From assembly GCA_022794035.1 (NCBI GenBank), contig JAAWDX010000006.1, forward strand, positions 1 through 64,000: a stretch of 64,000 bases of DNA, written 5' to 3'. The notes beneath the pieces were generated by a model. It ran no database searches. It had not been told where the DNA came from and saw only the letters and a program-made list of their open reading frames with translations. A program made the position numbers and the translations under genes. Shown piece by piece: positions 50,563-60,379 of the stretch. The stretch is from Lachnospiraceae bacterium (GTDB lineage Bacteria > Bacillota > Clostridia > Lachnospirales > Bianqueaceae). Each line of letters begins with the position of its first letter. The stretch's first letter is position 1.

Positions 50563-53500
50563 TTAAAATAGGCTCATTTGATCGGTGTCCGGCAGATCGC
50601 CCATGATGCCCAGGCTCTTCATGGTCTCGGCCATCGTCCGGCTGACCTTGGTGCGGTTGATAAAATCCTCGATGGTCAGAAATTCTCCCTCCTGCCGCGC
50701 CTCCACGATGGACTCTGCTGCCGTGGCGCCCATGCCGCTCAGGGTATCAAACGGCGGCAGCAGCTTGCCGTCAATGATACGGAATTTGTGATGATCGGAC
50801 TCATACAGATCGATCGGCAAAAATTCCATGCCCCGGCAATAGGATTCGATCACAAGCTCCAAAAGCGTACGGACCTCCTTATCCTTCGCCGTCTGCTCCT
50901 CCTTGGACTTGGCATCCACTGCGGCCATGGCCTCGCGCGCCCGCTCTTCTCCGCGCGCCATCGTCTCATAATCAAAGCTGTCGGCGCGAATCGTGTAAAA
51001 GGCAGCGTAATAGGCCTCCATGTGGTACACCTTGTAATAGGCAATGCGCAGCGACATAGTCACATAGGCGGCGGCATGTCCCTTGGGAAACAGGTACTGA
51101 ATCTTTTTGCAGGATTCCAGATACCATGGCTCAATGCCGTGTGCAATCATATCATCAATATCGCTTTGCTTAAGGCCTGGTCCTTTTTTTCCCTTTCGCA
51201 CGGCCTCCATAATTTTAAAGGACTGCAGCTTATCCATGCCCAGATGGATCAGATCAATCATGATATCCTCACGCGTACAGATGCATTCTGAGATCGGCGC
51301 AATGCCCTGATCCACGATATCCTTTGCATTATTATTCCACACATCTGTCCCGTGAGAAAGCCCTGAAATACGCACGAGATCCGAGAAATTCTGCGGCTTC
51401 GTATCCACCAGCATCTGCCGCACGAACCGCGTACCAAACTCAGAGATGCCATAGGTGCCCACTGGGCTCCCGATCTGCTCCGGCGTCACGCCCAGTGCAT
51501 CAGTATTTAAAAACAGTGACATCACCTTGGGATCATCTAGCGGCACTTCTGTGGCCTTTGTCTGGGTCAGATCCTCCAGCATACGCACCATCGTAGGATC
51601 ATCATGCCCCAGAATGTCCAGCTTAAGCAACCGGCCGTGCAGCTGATTATAATCAAAATGCGTCGTTACGATCGGCGTATTCATATCGTTGGCCGGATGC
51701 TGCACCGGACAGAAATCATACACGCTGTAACCCATCGGTACAATGATCTGACCGCCGGGATGCTGCCCGGTGGTGCGCTTGACATCCAAACAGCCGGAGA
51801 TCAGATAATTGATCTCAGCATTGCTGGCCGTCTGTCCGCGCTCCTCCAGATATTTGCGCACCATTCCGTAAGCCGTTTTATCGGCCAAACCGCCCATCGT
51901 GCCCGCCCGAAACACATGACCCGTTCCAAACATCTCCTCCACATAGGCATGCGCCTTGGGCTGGTATTCACCGGAAAAGTTCAGATCAATATCCGGCTCC
52001 TTATCGCCGTCAAAGCCCAAGAACACCTCAAACGGAATCTCCTGTCCGTCCTTCGTCAGCGGCGTACCGCACACGGGACACACCTTGTCCGGCAGATCAA
52101 AGCCCGACATACCGGCCTTTGCCTTTACCTCTGGAGAGTCAAAATCGCTGTACTGACATTTTTTGCAATAATAGTGCGCCTGTAGCGGATTGATCTCGGT
52201 AATCTCCGCCATGGTCGCCACCAGGGAAGAGCCCACCGATCCCCGCGAGCCCACATAATAGCCATCGGCCACCGAATGCAGTACCAACCGCCTCGCCAGC
52301 ACATAGAGCGTGGCAAAGCCGTTTTTGATGATACATTTCATCTCATGATCCAGACGCGCTGCCACAACCTCCGGCAGCGGATCTCCGTACATGGCCTTTG
52401 CCTTTCCGTATACGGCATCACGCAGCTCCTCCTCTGCGCCTTCAATCACCGGTGAAAACTGTCCGTCCGGAATGGGCAGAATCTTCTCCACCATTTCGCT
52501 GATCCGCACCGGATTGTCGATCACCACCTGATGGCAGAGCTCAGGGCCCAAATAGGCAAACTCCTCCAGCATCTCATTGGTCGTTCTAAAATACAGCGGC
52601 GCCTGATTGTCCGCATCCTTAAAACCCTTTGAGGCCATCAGGATCTTGCGGAAAACAGCATCCTCCGGTTCCTTGAAATGCACGTCGCAGGTGGCCACCA
52701 CCGGCTTATCATACTCCAGCCCCAGCTGCACAATCCGCCGATTGATCTCCTGCAGGTCCTCTACCGAGTTTACGTTATCCCGGTCCGGATCGGCAATCAT
52801 AAACGCATTGTTTCCCACTGGCTGAATTTCCAGATAATCATAAAAGCGGACCAGACGCTCCAGCGTCTCCATCCCGTCGTTCTCCAGAACAGCCTGGTAC
52901 AGCTCGCCTGCCTCGCAGGCTGTGCCGATCAGCAGCCCTTCCTTTAACCGCAGATACTCGCTTTTAGGAATCCGCGGCTGCCGGTAAAAATAATCCAGAT
53001 GCGCCAGCGAAACCAGCTCATACAGATTACGCAGGCCCGTCTGATTCTTCACCAAAATCACCGCATGATGCGAACGCAGCCGCTTTACATCGGTGTTTTT
53101 ATGGATATATGCATTCACCTGTGACAGCGCCTCTATGCCCTGCTCGCGCAGCAAAGCCAGACACTTTATAAAAATCTCCGCTGTCGCTTCGGCATCGTCC
53201 ACTGCCCGGTGATGGTTTTCCAATGATATGTCCAAATGCTTCGCCACAGAGTCCAGCGTATAGCGGCGCAGCTCAAACAGTCCCCGCGCCAGCTCCAATG
53301 TATCGACCACCGTATTGGTCATCGGCGCCTCGCCTAGCTGCGCATTTTTATTTTGGATAAAACCCGTATCGAACGCGGCATTATGGGCCACCAGCACACT
53401 GCTGCCTGCCCATTCCTTAAAATCTGGCAGCACCTCCTGAATTGTCCCCTGCCCCCGGACATCCTCATCCGTAATAGAGGTAAGCTCTGTGATTCTGGCC

Positions 53501-55401
53501 GGGATCGGCCGCTGTGGATCTATGAACCGGCTAAAGCGATCTATGATTTTCCCCTTTTCTATCATCACCGCGCCGATTTCCAGAATCTGATCCTCTTTTT
53601 TATTAAATCCGGTTGTCTCAATATCAAATACAACAAACCGGTCTTCGAAGCTCTGTCCCTGATCATTCTCTACGGCTGTTTTTAAATCATCGACCAAATA
53701 GGCCTCTACGCCGTAAATCACCTTGATGCCGCATTTTTTGGCCGCATCCATTGCCTCCGGAAAGCCCTGCACCACGCCGTGATCGGTGATGGCCACTGCC
53801 GGATGCCCCCAGCGATGCGCCTGCATGACCAAATCCGTCGGTGATACTACGGCATCCATCTCACTGATCTTGGTATGCGCATGCAGCTCGACCCTCTTTT
53901 CCTCACAGGTGTCCTGCCGCTCTGGCTTTAAGCTGTCCTTTGTCGGAATGATCGCATCCGCTGTCATCTGGTATTCGTGTGCGTACTGATCATCAAATTT
54001 AACGCGGCCCTTTACTTTAATCTGTTTGCCTTTTTTCATCAGTCCGGCTTTTGTTTCCAGATCAGCCGTTTCCATAAACGCCTTTACGGAGATGGAACCC
54101 GTATAGTCGGTGATATCTATCGTCATCAGCGTGCGGCCATTTCGAATCTCCTTGCCTTCGCTCTGGATAATATCTCCTTGCAAAATCACGGGCCTGTCCG
54201 GCTCCTGTCCTAATACGCTTTTAATGCTTACGGCTTCGCCCTCAAAGGGCCGGCCTAAAATCATCCCCTCCAGCTCCTTTTTTTTCTCCTCATTGACCTG
54301 AAGAGGCTCTGCACACAGCGTAATATGATTGGCCATCAGCACCAGATCCTGCACATAGCTATCCATCTGCAGACTTCCTTTGACAAGGATGGTAGCGCCC
54401 TTTACCAGCTGCGTTTCCATCCGGCTTTTATAGGTCTTGTGCACAACAAAGGCCTTAACCTCTACACTGTCTATATAATCTGTAATCCGAATCGTTAAGA
54501 TGGCTTTGCCGTTTTGAATTTCCCGGCAGTGAATCGTACTGATAATCCCGCGGGTCACTACCATCCGCCGCTCCTCATCGCATCTGGCAAGCGGAATTTC
54601 ATCCTTCGTATTGATAGGCTTACCGCACATGACCTGATTTTTTTTCTTTTTGTCCACCGGCATGTCCTCTTCTTTTATATCGCCTGCTTCCCTGCCTGGC
54701 AGATCCGCCGGCATCTGCTGCCGGCTGTTTTCGGCAGGGCGCAGCGGCTCCTCCGCTCCGTAAGCGGCAAAAAAGGCATCATCCGGCAGCGTTTTTGCCG
54801 CCTCGGCGGCTCCATCCTCCTCCCAGGGAAGCTCCGGCCGGCTCTCTTCTTCTGCCCTGCTCTGCCTGCTGGGCGGCGCCTCTGCCGAAACAGGCTCTGC
54901 CTCTGGCTCGACCGCTTCATTCTCTATGAGCCTGACCTCGCACTCCATTCCCAGGAACTGAAGAATTTCTTCCAGCTTCTCCTTAGTATGGCGCAAACGC
55001 ATAATCTTGAGCGCTGCCGGTTTTACCTGAATGTCAAGCCGGCCCTGTGCAAACAAAAACGGCATGGCATGCAAAAGGGCAGCGCAAGAAGGCTGCTCTT
55101 CACGCAGCCTCTCGAGTATCACCTGTTTTTTCTGATTGTCCGTCATTTGCTGCAGATTTACCGGCTCGTTTTCTATCAGCGAAACCTGCACCCGGCCTTC
55201 CATATATATATCGATACAGGCCGTCAAAAGGGCACGTTCATCCTCTGAAAGCGCCCGCCTGCAGCGAATATAGATGTCCATTTTGCATGCGCTCTGGCAC
55301 ACCTCTACCTTGAGCACCTGCACGCCTGCTGCCAGACCGGCGCTCTCCTGCCGAAAAGCCCCCGGAAAAACATCGATCAGCGACCGGTCATACGGCGTCA
55401 T
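50563..55401 (-). CDS. polC: DNA polymerase III alpha subunit PolC, enlarged N-terminus
   Basis: Gram-positive replicative polymerase with built-in proofreading. At 1612 residues it exceeds B. subtilis PolC (1437). Order: N-terminal domains (to about 180), a disordered Glu/Pro/Ala-rich linker, two consecutive OB folds (about 278-385 and 395-500), PHP start (ELHAHTKISEMDAVVSPTD), inserted DnaQ-type exonuclease with VVFDIETTGF and HHRAVDDAEATAE, PHP remainder, the polymerase palm with GSRGSVGSSLVA and DIDLNFSGE, zinc cysteines CKKCQYSDFD...CPVCG, and a C-terminal QMSLF clamp-binding motif. OB folds appear duplicated. It overlaps ispG by 14 nt. Confidence 0.96.
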   Translation of the reverse strand: MTPYDRSLIDVFPGAFRQESAGLAAGVQVLKVEVCQSACKMDIYIRCRRALSEDERALLTACIDIYMEGRVQVSLIENEPVNLQQMTDNQKKQVILERLREEQPSCAALLHAMPFLFAQGRLDIQVKPAALKIMRLRHTKEKLEEILQFLGMECEVRLIENEAVEPEAEPVSAEAPPSRQSRAEEESRPELPWEEDGAAEAAKTLPDDAFFAAYGAEEPLRPAENSRQQMPADLPGREAGDIKEEDMPVDKKKKNQVMCGKPINTKDEIPLARCDEERRMVVTRGIISTIHCREIQNGKAILTIRITDYIDSVEVKAFVVHKTYKSRMETQLVKGATILVKGSLQMDSYVQDLVLMANHITLCAEPLQVNEEKKKELEGMILGRPFEGEAVSIKSVLGQEPDRPVILQGDIIQSEGKEIRNGRTLMTIDITDYTGSISVKAFMETADLETKAGLMKKGKQIKVKGRVKFDDQYAHEYQMTADAIIPTKDSLKPERQDTCEEKRVELHAHTKISEMDAVVSPTDLVMQAHRWGHPAVAITDHGVVQGFPEAMDAAKKCGIKVIYGVEAYLVDDLKTAVENDQGQSFEDRFVVFDIETTGFNKKEDQILEIGAVMIEKGKIIDRFSRFIDPQRPIPARITELTSITDEDVRGQGTIQEVLPDFKEWAGSSVLVAHNAAFDTGFIQNKNAQLGEAPMTNTVVDTLELARGLFELRRYTLDSVAKHLDISLENHHRAVDDAEATAEIFIKCLALLREQGIEALSQVNAYIHKNTDVKRLRSHHAVILVKNQTGLRNLYELVSLAHLDYFYRQPRIPKSEYLRLKEGLLIGTACEAGELYQAVLENDGMETLERLVRFYDYLEIQPVGNNAFMIADPDRDNVNSVEDLQEINRRIVQLGLEYDKPVVATCDVHFKEPEDAVFRKILMASKGFKDADNQAPLYFRTTNEMLEEFAYLGPELCHQVVIDNPVRISEMVEKILPIPDGQFSPVIEGAEEELRDAVYGKAKAMYGDPLPEVVAARLDHEMKCIIKNGFATLYVLARRLVLHSVADGYYVGSRGSVGSSLVATMAEITEINPLQAHYYCKKCQYSDFDSPEVKAKAGMSGFDLPDKVCPVCGTPLTKDGQEIPFEVFLGFDGDKEPDIDLNFSGEYQPKAHAYVEEMFGTGHVFRAGTMGGLADKTAYGMVRKYLEERGQTASNAEINYLISGCLDVKRTTGQHPGGQIIVPMGYSVYDFCPVQHPANDMNTPIVTTHFDYNQLHGRLLKLDILGHDDPTMVRMLEDLTQTKATEVPLDDPKVMSLFLNTDALGVTPEQIGSPVGTYGISEFGTRFVRQMLVDTKPQNFSDLVRISGLSHGTDVWNNNAKDIVDQGIAPISECICTREDIMIDLIHLGMDKLQSFKIMEAVRKGKKGPGLKQSDIDDMIAHGIEPWYLESCKKIQYLFPKGHAAAYVTMSLRIAYYKVYHMEAYYAAFYTIRADSFDYETMARGEERAREAMAAVDAKSKEEQTAKDKEVRTLLELVIESYCRGMEFLPIDLYESDHHKFRIIDGKLLPPFDTLSGMGATAAESIVEARQEGEFLTIEDFINRTKVSRTMAETMKSLGIMGDLPDTDQMSLF

Positions 55402-56434
55402 AGGCCTTCACCTCTTCAACCAGCGCTGCCAAAAGCTGATCCTCCGGCACCTTGCGCAGGATTTCTCCTTTCCTAAACAGCAGCCCTTCTCCTTTGCCGC
55501 CGGCGATTCCTAAATCGGCTTCCTTGGCTTCGCCCGGCCCATTGACAATGCATCCCATGATGGCCACTTTAATTGGCTTTTTAATCCCTGCCAGTGCTTT
55601 CTGTGCCTGATTGGCAAGCTCGATCAAATCAATATTGGTTCTCCCGCAGGTTGGGCAGGATACGAACTCGATTCCAAACCGCCGCAGTCCCATAAAATGC
55701 AGGATTTTCTGCGCCACGCGCACCTCCTCTACCGGATCTCCGGTCAAAGAAACGCGCAGCGTATCTCCCAGCCCCTCGTATAGCAAAGTACCCAGTCCCA
55801 GCGCCGATTTAATAGAGCCGTCCTCGATCGTGCCGGCCTCTGTGATCCCAATATGCAACGGATATGTACATTCTTTGGCAAACAGCTCATAGCTTTCGAC
55901 GCAGCGTCTGACCTCAGAAGCCTTGATCGATACGACAATATCCTCAAACCCAAGCTCCTCCAGATAGCGGACATTCCGCAGGGCGCTCATGCTCAGTGCC
56001 TTTGCTGTATGTCCATAGGTTTGCAGCAGATCAGCCTCCAGCGATCCGCCGTTTACGCCTACACGGATGGGGATTTCACGCTCCTTGGCGACCTCTACGA
56101 CCTTCTTCAGATTTTCTACTCCGCCCAGATTGCCGGGATTGATGCGGATCTTATCCGCTCCGTTTTCCATGGCGGCAATCGCCATGCGGTAATCAAAATG
56201 AATATCCGCCACCAGCGGGATATGAATCTGCTTTTTGATCTGCGTCAGCGCCTGTGCGCTCTCTCTATCCGGAACCGTACAGCGGATGATTTCGCAGCCG
56301 GCCTCCTCCAGCCGGCAGATTTGCTCAACCGTTGCCTTCACATCCGCTGTCTTGGTATTGGTCATCGACTGAATGGCAATCGGGTTTTCACCGCCGATCT
56401 TAACGCCGCCAATATTCACTTCTTTTGTATGCAT
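55388..56434 (-). CDS. ispG: 4-hydroxy-3-methylbut-2-enyl-diphosphate synthase
   Basis: Penultimate enzyme of the MEP isoprenoid pathway, a [4Fe-4S] reductase turning MEcPP into HMBPP. The 348 residues show the TIM barrel start GGENPIAIQSMTNTKTADV (about 15-33) and the C-terminal cluster ligands in VSCPTCGRTNID (about 266-277) and MGCIVNGPGEAKEAD (about 303-317). Sits with dxr two genes upstream, so two MEP steps share the operon. Confidence 0.96.
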   Translation of the reverse strand: MHTKEVNIGGVKIGGENPIAIQSMTNTKTADVKATVEQICRLEEAGCEIIRCTVPDRESAQALTQIKKQIHIPLVADIHFDYRMAIAAMENGADKIRINPGNLGGVENLKKVVEVAKEREIPIRVGVNGGSLEADLLQTYGHTAKALSMSALRNVRYLEELGFEDIVVSIKASEVRRCVESYELFAKECTYPLHIGITEAGTIEDGSIKSALGLGTLLYEGLGDTLRVSLTGDPVEEVRVAQKILHFMGLRRFGIEFVSCPTCGRTNIDLIELANQAQKALAGIKKPIKVAIMGCIVNGPGEAKEADLGIAGGKGEGLLFRKGEILRKVPEDQLLAALVEEVKAYDAV

Positions 56435-56451
56435 TCTCCGTAGTCCCCCTT

Positions 56452-57534
56452 TTACTGGAACAGCCGCAGCACATCATTCAGCGCCACCACCGCCATCAGA
56501 CCAAATAATAAAATAAAGCCCACTAAATAAATCGTATTTTCCAGCTTCGGATTCAGCGGCTTTTTACGAATTTTCTCCAGCCCTAAAAATACTAAACGGC
56601 TTCCGTCCAGCCCCGGAACCGGAAACAGATTGAGCACTCCCAAATTGGCGCTCAAGAGCACCATCAGACTGGACATACTGCTGAGAATCGCCATAATGCC
56701 GTAAGAGGCCGCGGCCTGATAGGTTTCGCCTACCACGCTGACCATACCGATGGGTCCGGCCACTGCATCCAGTCCGATTTTACCGGTAAACAGCATGGCA
56801 AAGCTGCGGATCGTAAGCTCTACCTCAAAGCACAGATACCAAAAGCTCTGGCTGAGCATATCCCATACTGCCTTAAAAAATCCCTTTTTTGCAATCTGTT
56901 CTCCTATGCCGCCTGATTTTCCTGCCGTAAATCCCATCCGGTAGCGCTGATTTTCTTCATCGTACCGCAGCGGAAACCGCAGCGTCTTCTCACTGCCGTC
57001 CGCCTTTTCTACCACCAGCTCCACCTCTTCATCCGCCTGATAATTCATCAGCAAAAAGCTGATTTTATTATACACATGGATACGCTCTCCATTCAGCTGT
57101 ACAATACGGTCTCCCGCCTCCAGCCCTGCCTGCATGGCAGGATAATCCGCCTCCACCGATTGCACCTCTGTATCGGCATAACCATAGCACAGATTAAAAA
57201 TGAGCAGCAAAACAAAGGCCAGTATGAAATTCATGATCGGCCCTGCCGCCGCCACGCTCGCCCTTGCTCCCGGTGATTTGGCAGTGAAAGAATCCTCATC
57301 TGCCTCCTGCCCCTCTTCCGGCTCTTCGCCCTTCATTTTGCAAAACCCGCCGATTGGCAAGAGGCGCACTGAAAAAATCATATCCTTTTTTGTCTTATGC
57401 TTCCACAGCGCCGGCCCCATGCCGATCGCAAACTCCTCCACCCGGATTCCATGGTGGCGCGCCATGATAAAATGTCCCCATTCATGGATCACAACGATGA
57501 TTGTAAACACCAGCAGCGTCAGAATAATGCTCAT
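56452..57534 (-). CDS. rseP: Site-2 protease RseP
   Basis: Intramembrane zinc protease that cleaves anti-sigma factors and leftover signal peptides. The 360-residue protein has HEWGH at 17-21 in the first membrane helix, one PDZ domain (about 120-185; GLEAGDRIVQLNGERI), and the second zinc motif NLFPVPGLDGSRL near 300. I start it at 57534 because GGAGG precedes that ATG; the longer frame would overlap the dxr end. Fixed position between dxr and ispG. Confidence 0.93.
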   Translation of the reverse strand: MSIILTLLVFTIIVVIHEWGHFIMARHHGIRVEEFAIGMGPALWKHKTKKDMIFSVRLLPIGGFCKMKGEEPEEGQEADEDSFTAKSPGARASVAAAGPIMNFILAFVLLLIFNLCYGYADTEVQSVEADYPAMQAGLEAGDRIVQLNGERIHVYNKISFLLMNYQADEEVELVVEKADGSEKTLRFPLRYDEENQRYRMGFTAGKSGGIGEQIAKKGFFKAVWDMLSQSFWYLCFEVELTIRSFAMLFTGKIGLDAVAGPIGMVSVVGETYQAAASYGIMAILSSMSSLMVLLSANLGVLNLFPVPGLDGSRLVFLGLEKIRKKPLNPKLENTIYLVGFILLFGLMAVVALNDVLRLFQ

Positions 57535-57557
57535 ACTTCCTCCATTCAGCCCGGCCC

Positions 57558-58718
57558 TTATGAAAGCCGCTTTTCTACCCAACCCCGAATCTGTACTACC
57601 TCTTCCAGCGTATATTCCTTTTGTGTATTTTCCTGCCTGTCATAGGCCTCCAGCGCCTGTTCCACGACCCTAAAGATTTCACTAAAGCCAATCCGGCCAA
57701 GCCGGAACCATTCCACGGCCCTCTCATTGGCCGCGTTATACACCGCCGGATAGAGCCCTCCTCTTTCCATCGCATAGCGCGCCATGGCGGTGGATGGAAA
57801 TACAGATTCATCAATGGGCTCAAAGGTCAGGGCTCCCTGTTTCTGAAAATCAAGCGCTGGCACTGCTCTTGGCCCTCGCTCGGGATATAAAAGCGCTACC
57901 TCAATCGGAAGCCGCATATCCGGCGCCGCCATCTGCGCCAGCACGGAACCGTCCTTTAATTCCACCATCGAATGAATGATGCTCTGCGGATGGATCACCG
58001 GCTCGATCTCCTCCGGCTTTCTGTCAAAAAGCCACATTGCCTCGATCATTTCCAGTCCCTTATTCATGAGCGTGGCACTGTCGATCGTAATCTTCGCGCC
58101 CATCGACCAGTTCGGGTGGGCGAGTGCCTGCGCAAGCGTTACGCTCTTTAGCTGCTCAGCCGTCATTCCTCTAAAAGGTCCTCCGGAGGCCGTCAGTATA
58201 ATCTTATGCACATCTTCTGTTTTTACTCCCTGAAGACACTGAAAAATCGCGCCATGCTCGCTGTCCACCGGCAGAATTTTAACATTCTTTTGCTTAGCAA
58301 GCCGCATGATATAAGCGCCTGCGCACACCAATGTCTCTTTATTAGCCAGCGCAATATTTTTTCCTGCCTCAATCGCCGCTACCGTTGGCTGAATGCCGAT
58401 CATGCCTACCAAGGAGGTCACGACCAGTTCCGCCTCCGGCAGCGCAGCGGCCTCCATCAGCCCCTCCATGCCGCAGCGGTATTGCAGCGCCTCCGGCGCC
58501 TTTCCTTTGAGCAGGGTCTTAAGGGCCTTTAATCCGTCCGGCTCATACACAACGACCATCTGCGGCTGAAATTCAAGCACCTGCTCCGCCAGCAGCTCCG
58601 GCCTGCTCCCTCCGGCAGCCAGTGCACTCACATGCAGCTTCTCCGGCACAGCTCTGACGATGTCCAGCGTCTGCGTTCCGATCGAACCAGTGCTTCCTAA
58701 TATCACTATGTTCTTCAT
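57558..58718 (-). CDS. dxr: 1-deoxy-D-xylulose 5-phosphate reductoisomerase
   Basis: First committed step of the MEP pathway, NADPH-dependent. The 386 residues show the nucleotide-binding GSTGSIGTQTLDIV (about 8-21), metal and substrate residues in LPVDSEHGAIFQCLQG (about 144-159), ILTASGGPFRG (about 173-183) and the later HPNWSMGAKITIDSATLMNKG (about 204-224, split). Full length. Between cdsA and rseP. Confidence 0.97.
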   Translation of the reverse strand: MKNIVILGSTGSIGTQTLDIVRAVPEKLHVSALAAGGSRPELLAEQVLEFQPQMVVVYEPDGLKALKTLLKGKAPEALQYRCGMEGLMEAAALPEAELVVTSLVGMIGIQPTVAAIEAGKNIALANKETLVCAGAYIMRLAKQKNVKILPVDSEHGAIFQCLQGVKTEDVHKIILTASGGPFRGMTAEQLKSVTLAQALAHPNWSMGAKITIDSATLMNKGLEMIEAMWLFDRKPEEIEPVIHPQSIIHSMVELKDGSVLAQMAAPDMRLPIEVALLYPERGPRAVPALDFQKQGALTFEPIDESVFPSTAMARYAMERGGLYPAVYNAANERAVEWFRLGRIGFSEIFRVVEQALEAYDRQENTQKEYTLEEVVQIRGWVEKRLS

Positions 58719-58726
58719 CGCTTTTT

Positions 58727-59557
58727 TTATCCTATCACTTTAAATACTTCTAAAATCATCACAATGATCGGCGCAACCAGAAGGAGGCTGTCAAACCGGT
58801 CCAAAATTCCGCCATGCCCCGGAATCAAATTGCCATAGTCCTTAATCTTCATCATACGCTTAATCGAAGAGGCAAAGATATCTCCCACCTGTGCCACCAG
58901 CGAGCCCAGAAGCCCGATCAGCAGCGATACCTTTAAGATCACGCCGCGGTCTACCTCCATGGGGCCGGCAATGATCATGCCATAGATCGTACAGAGCAGG
59001 ATCGAACCAACCACGCCGCCTACGGCGCCTTCGATCGTCTTTTTAGGGCTTAAAACCGGCGACAGCTTATGCTTTCCCAGATAATATCCCGTAAAGTACG
59101 CACAGGTATCACAACCCCAGGACGCTGCAAAAATGTACCACACATAAAACTGTCCATTTTGCGCTGTGCGCAGTAAATAGACATAAGAAAAAAGCAGCGA
59201 TACATAGGCAATGCTAAATACCGTGAGCGCCGCATCCACCATCCCCCGCTTGGGATAAAACACCAGACAGAGCACCATCAGCACAATCATCAGAAGTGTA
59301 AAAAAATACAGAATAAAATGACCGTTCCAGATCTGCTCTTTAAAAAGCAGCAGACACACATATAGTACAAAGCTGGCTACCATGCCGGTAATCCGGAAGG
59401 GCTGGTGCTGCTTGCTGCGCTGCATGGCATTATACAGCTCAAACAGCGCTAATATGTTTAAAATAAACAATGCGCATAATAAAACCGGACCTCCTGCAAT
59501 TAAAAGCACTGAAAATATTAAGATGAGTGCAATTCCGCTAAAAATACGAACCTTCAT
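58727..59557 (-). CDS. cdsA: Phosphatidate cytidylyltransferase
   Basis: Makes CDP-diacylglycerol for phospholipid synthesis in the membrane. The 276-residue protein has about eight hydrophobic segments and the CdsA signature in two parts: WGCDTCAYFTGYYLGKHKLSP and KTIEGAVGG near 155-185, then DIFASSIKRMMKIKDYGNLIPGHGGILDRFDS split across about 228-259. Overlaps uppS by 4 nt. Confidence 0.95.
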   Translation of the reverse strand: MKVRIFSGIALILIFSVLLIAGGPVLLCALFILNILALFELYNAMQRSKQHQPFRITGMVASFVLYVCLLLFKEQIWNGHFILYFFTLLMIVLMVLCLVFYPKRGMVDAALTVFSIAYVSLLFSYVYLLRTAQNGQFYVWYIFAASWGCDTCAYFTGYYLGKHKLSPVLSPKKTIEGAVGGVVGSILLCTIYGMIIAGPMEVDRGVILKVSLLIGLLGSLVAQVGDIFASSIKRMMKIKDYGNLIPGHGGILDRFDSLLLVAPIIVMILEVFKVIG

Positions 59558-60294
59558 GCTTTTTCCCCCTCTATTTGTCCCCCAAAGCGTCGCTGCCGCC
59601 CGGCATAGGCCTGCACAGCCAGCGCCAGATCAGCCGGTGAAAAATCCGGCCACAGCCGGTCGGTAAAATAAAATTCACTATAAGCCAGCTGCCACAGCAG
59701 AAAATTGCTGATCCGCTCTTCCGCACTGGTGCGGATCATCAGATCCGGATCCGGCAGCTCTCTCGTGTCCAGATAAGCGGCAAAGCCTTCTTCCGTCAGC
59801 GCTTCTGCCGCCGTCTGGCCGTCCTGTGCTTCTTTGACGATTTTTTTTACGGCTCTTAGGATCTCGTCCCGCCCGCCGTAGTTGATCGCAAAGGTCAGAT
59901 TGAGCTTCTCCATCTTGGCCGTATCGCGTTCGATTTCTCCAATCAGCTCCTGCAGATCGGGCGTTAACCGGGACCGGTCGCCAATTACGCGAATACGGAT
60001 GCCCTTGCGCAGCGCATCCTTCTTATTTTTGATCAGATATCGCTTCATCAAGCCCATCAGATAGGATACTTCATCCTGCGAGCGCTTCCAGTTTTCTGTC
60101 GAAAAGGCATAGACCGTCAGATAAGGGATGCCCCATTCGATCATCGTATCGCCGATCACCTCGATGTTGTCGGCGCCCGCCTTATGCCCCTGCTGCTTTA
60201 ATTTTCCATTTTGCTTTGCCCAGCGCCTATTGCCATCCAAAATGATCGCAATATGGCGGGGAAGCTTCTCCGAGCTCACTCCTGCCCCTTGCAT
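59554..60294 (-). CDS. uppS: Undecaprenyl diphosphate synthase (cis-prenyltransferase)
   Basis: Builds the C55 lipid carrier for cell wall synthesis from isoprenyl units made by the dxr/ispG pathway in the same operon. The 246 residues show HIAIILDGNRRWAKQNGK (about 14-31) with the catalytic Asp, YAFSTENWKRS (about 70-80), and RTSAEERISNFLLWQLAYSE (about 193-212), where the usual RTSGE reads RTSAE. The start at 60294 has AGGAGG; a longer frame would run through a hairpin that follows frr. Confidence 0.95.
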   Translation of the reverse strand: MQGAGVSSEKLPRHIAIILDGNRRWAKQNGKLKQQGHKAGADNIEVIGDTMIEWGIPYLTVYAFSTENWKRSQDEVSYLMGLMKRYLIKNKKDALRKGIRIRVIGDRSRLTPDLQELIGEIERDTAKMEKLNLTFAINYGGRDEILRAVKKIVKEAQDGQTAAEALTEEGFAAYLDTRELPDPDLMIRTSAEERISNFLLWQLAYSEFYFTDRLWPDFSPADLALAVQAYAGRQRRFGGQIEGEKA

Positions 60295-60327
60295 ATGTTC
60301 CTCCTGCGCGTCAAATTCATAAAGAAT

Positions 60328-60355
60328 CAGGGCTGCTTCAGCCGATGCAGCCCTG
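60328..60355 (-). terminator. Hairpin between frr and uppS
   Basis: Perfect 9-bp stem CAGGGCTGC/GCAGCCCTG with a 10-nt loop, followed by ATTCTTTAT on the minus strand. The weak T-run suggests partial termination inside the operon. Confidence 0.5.
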
Positions 60356-60379
60356 TATATTTTCATTCTCCTTCAGGAA

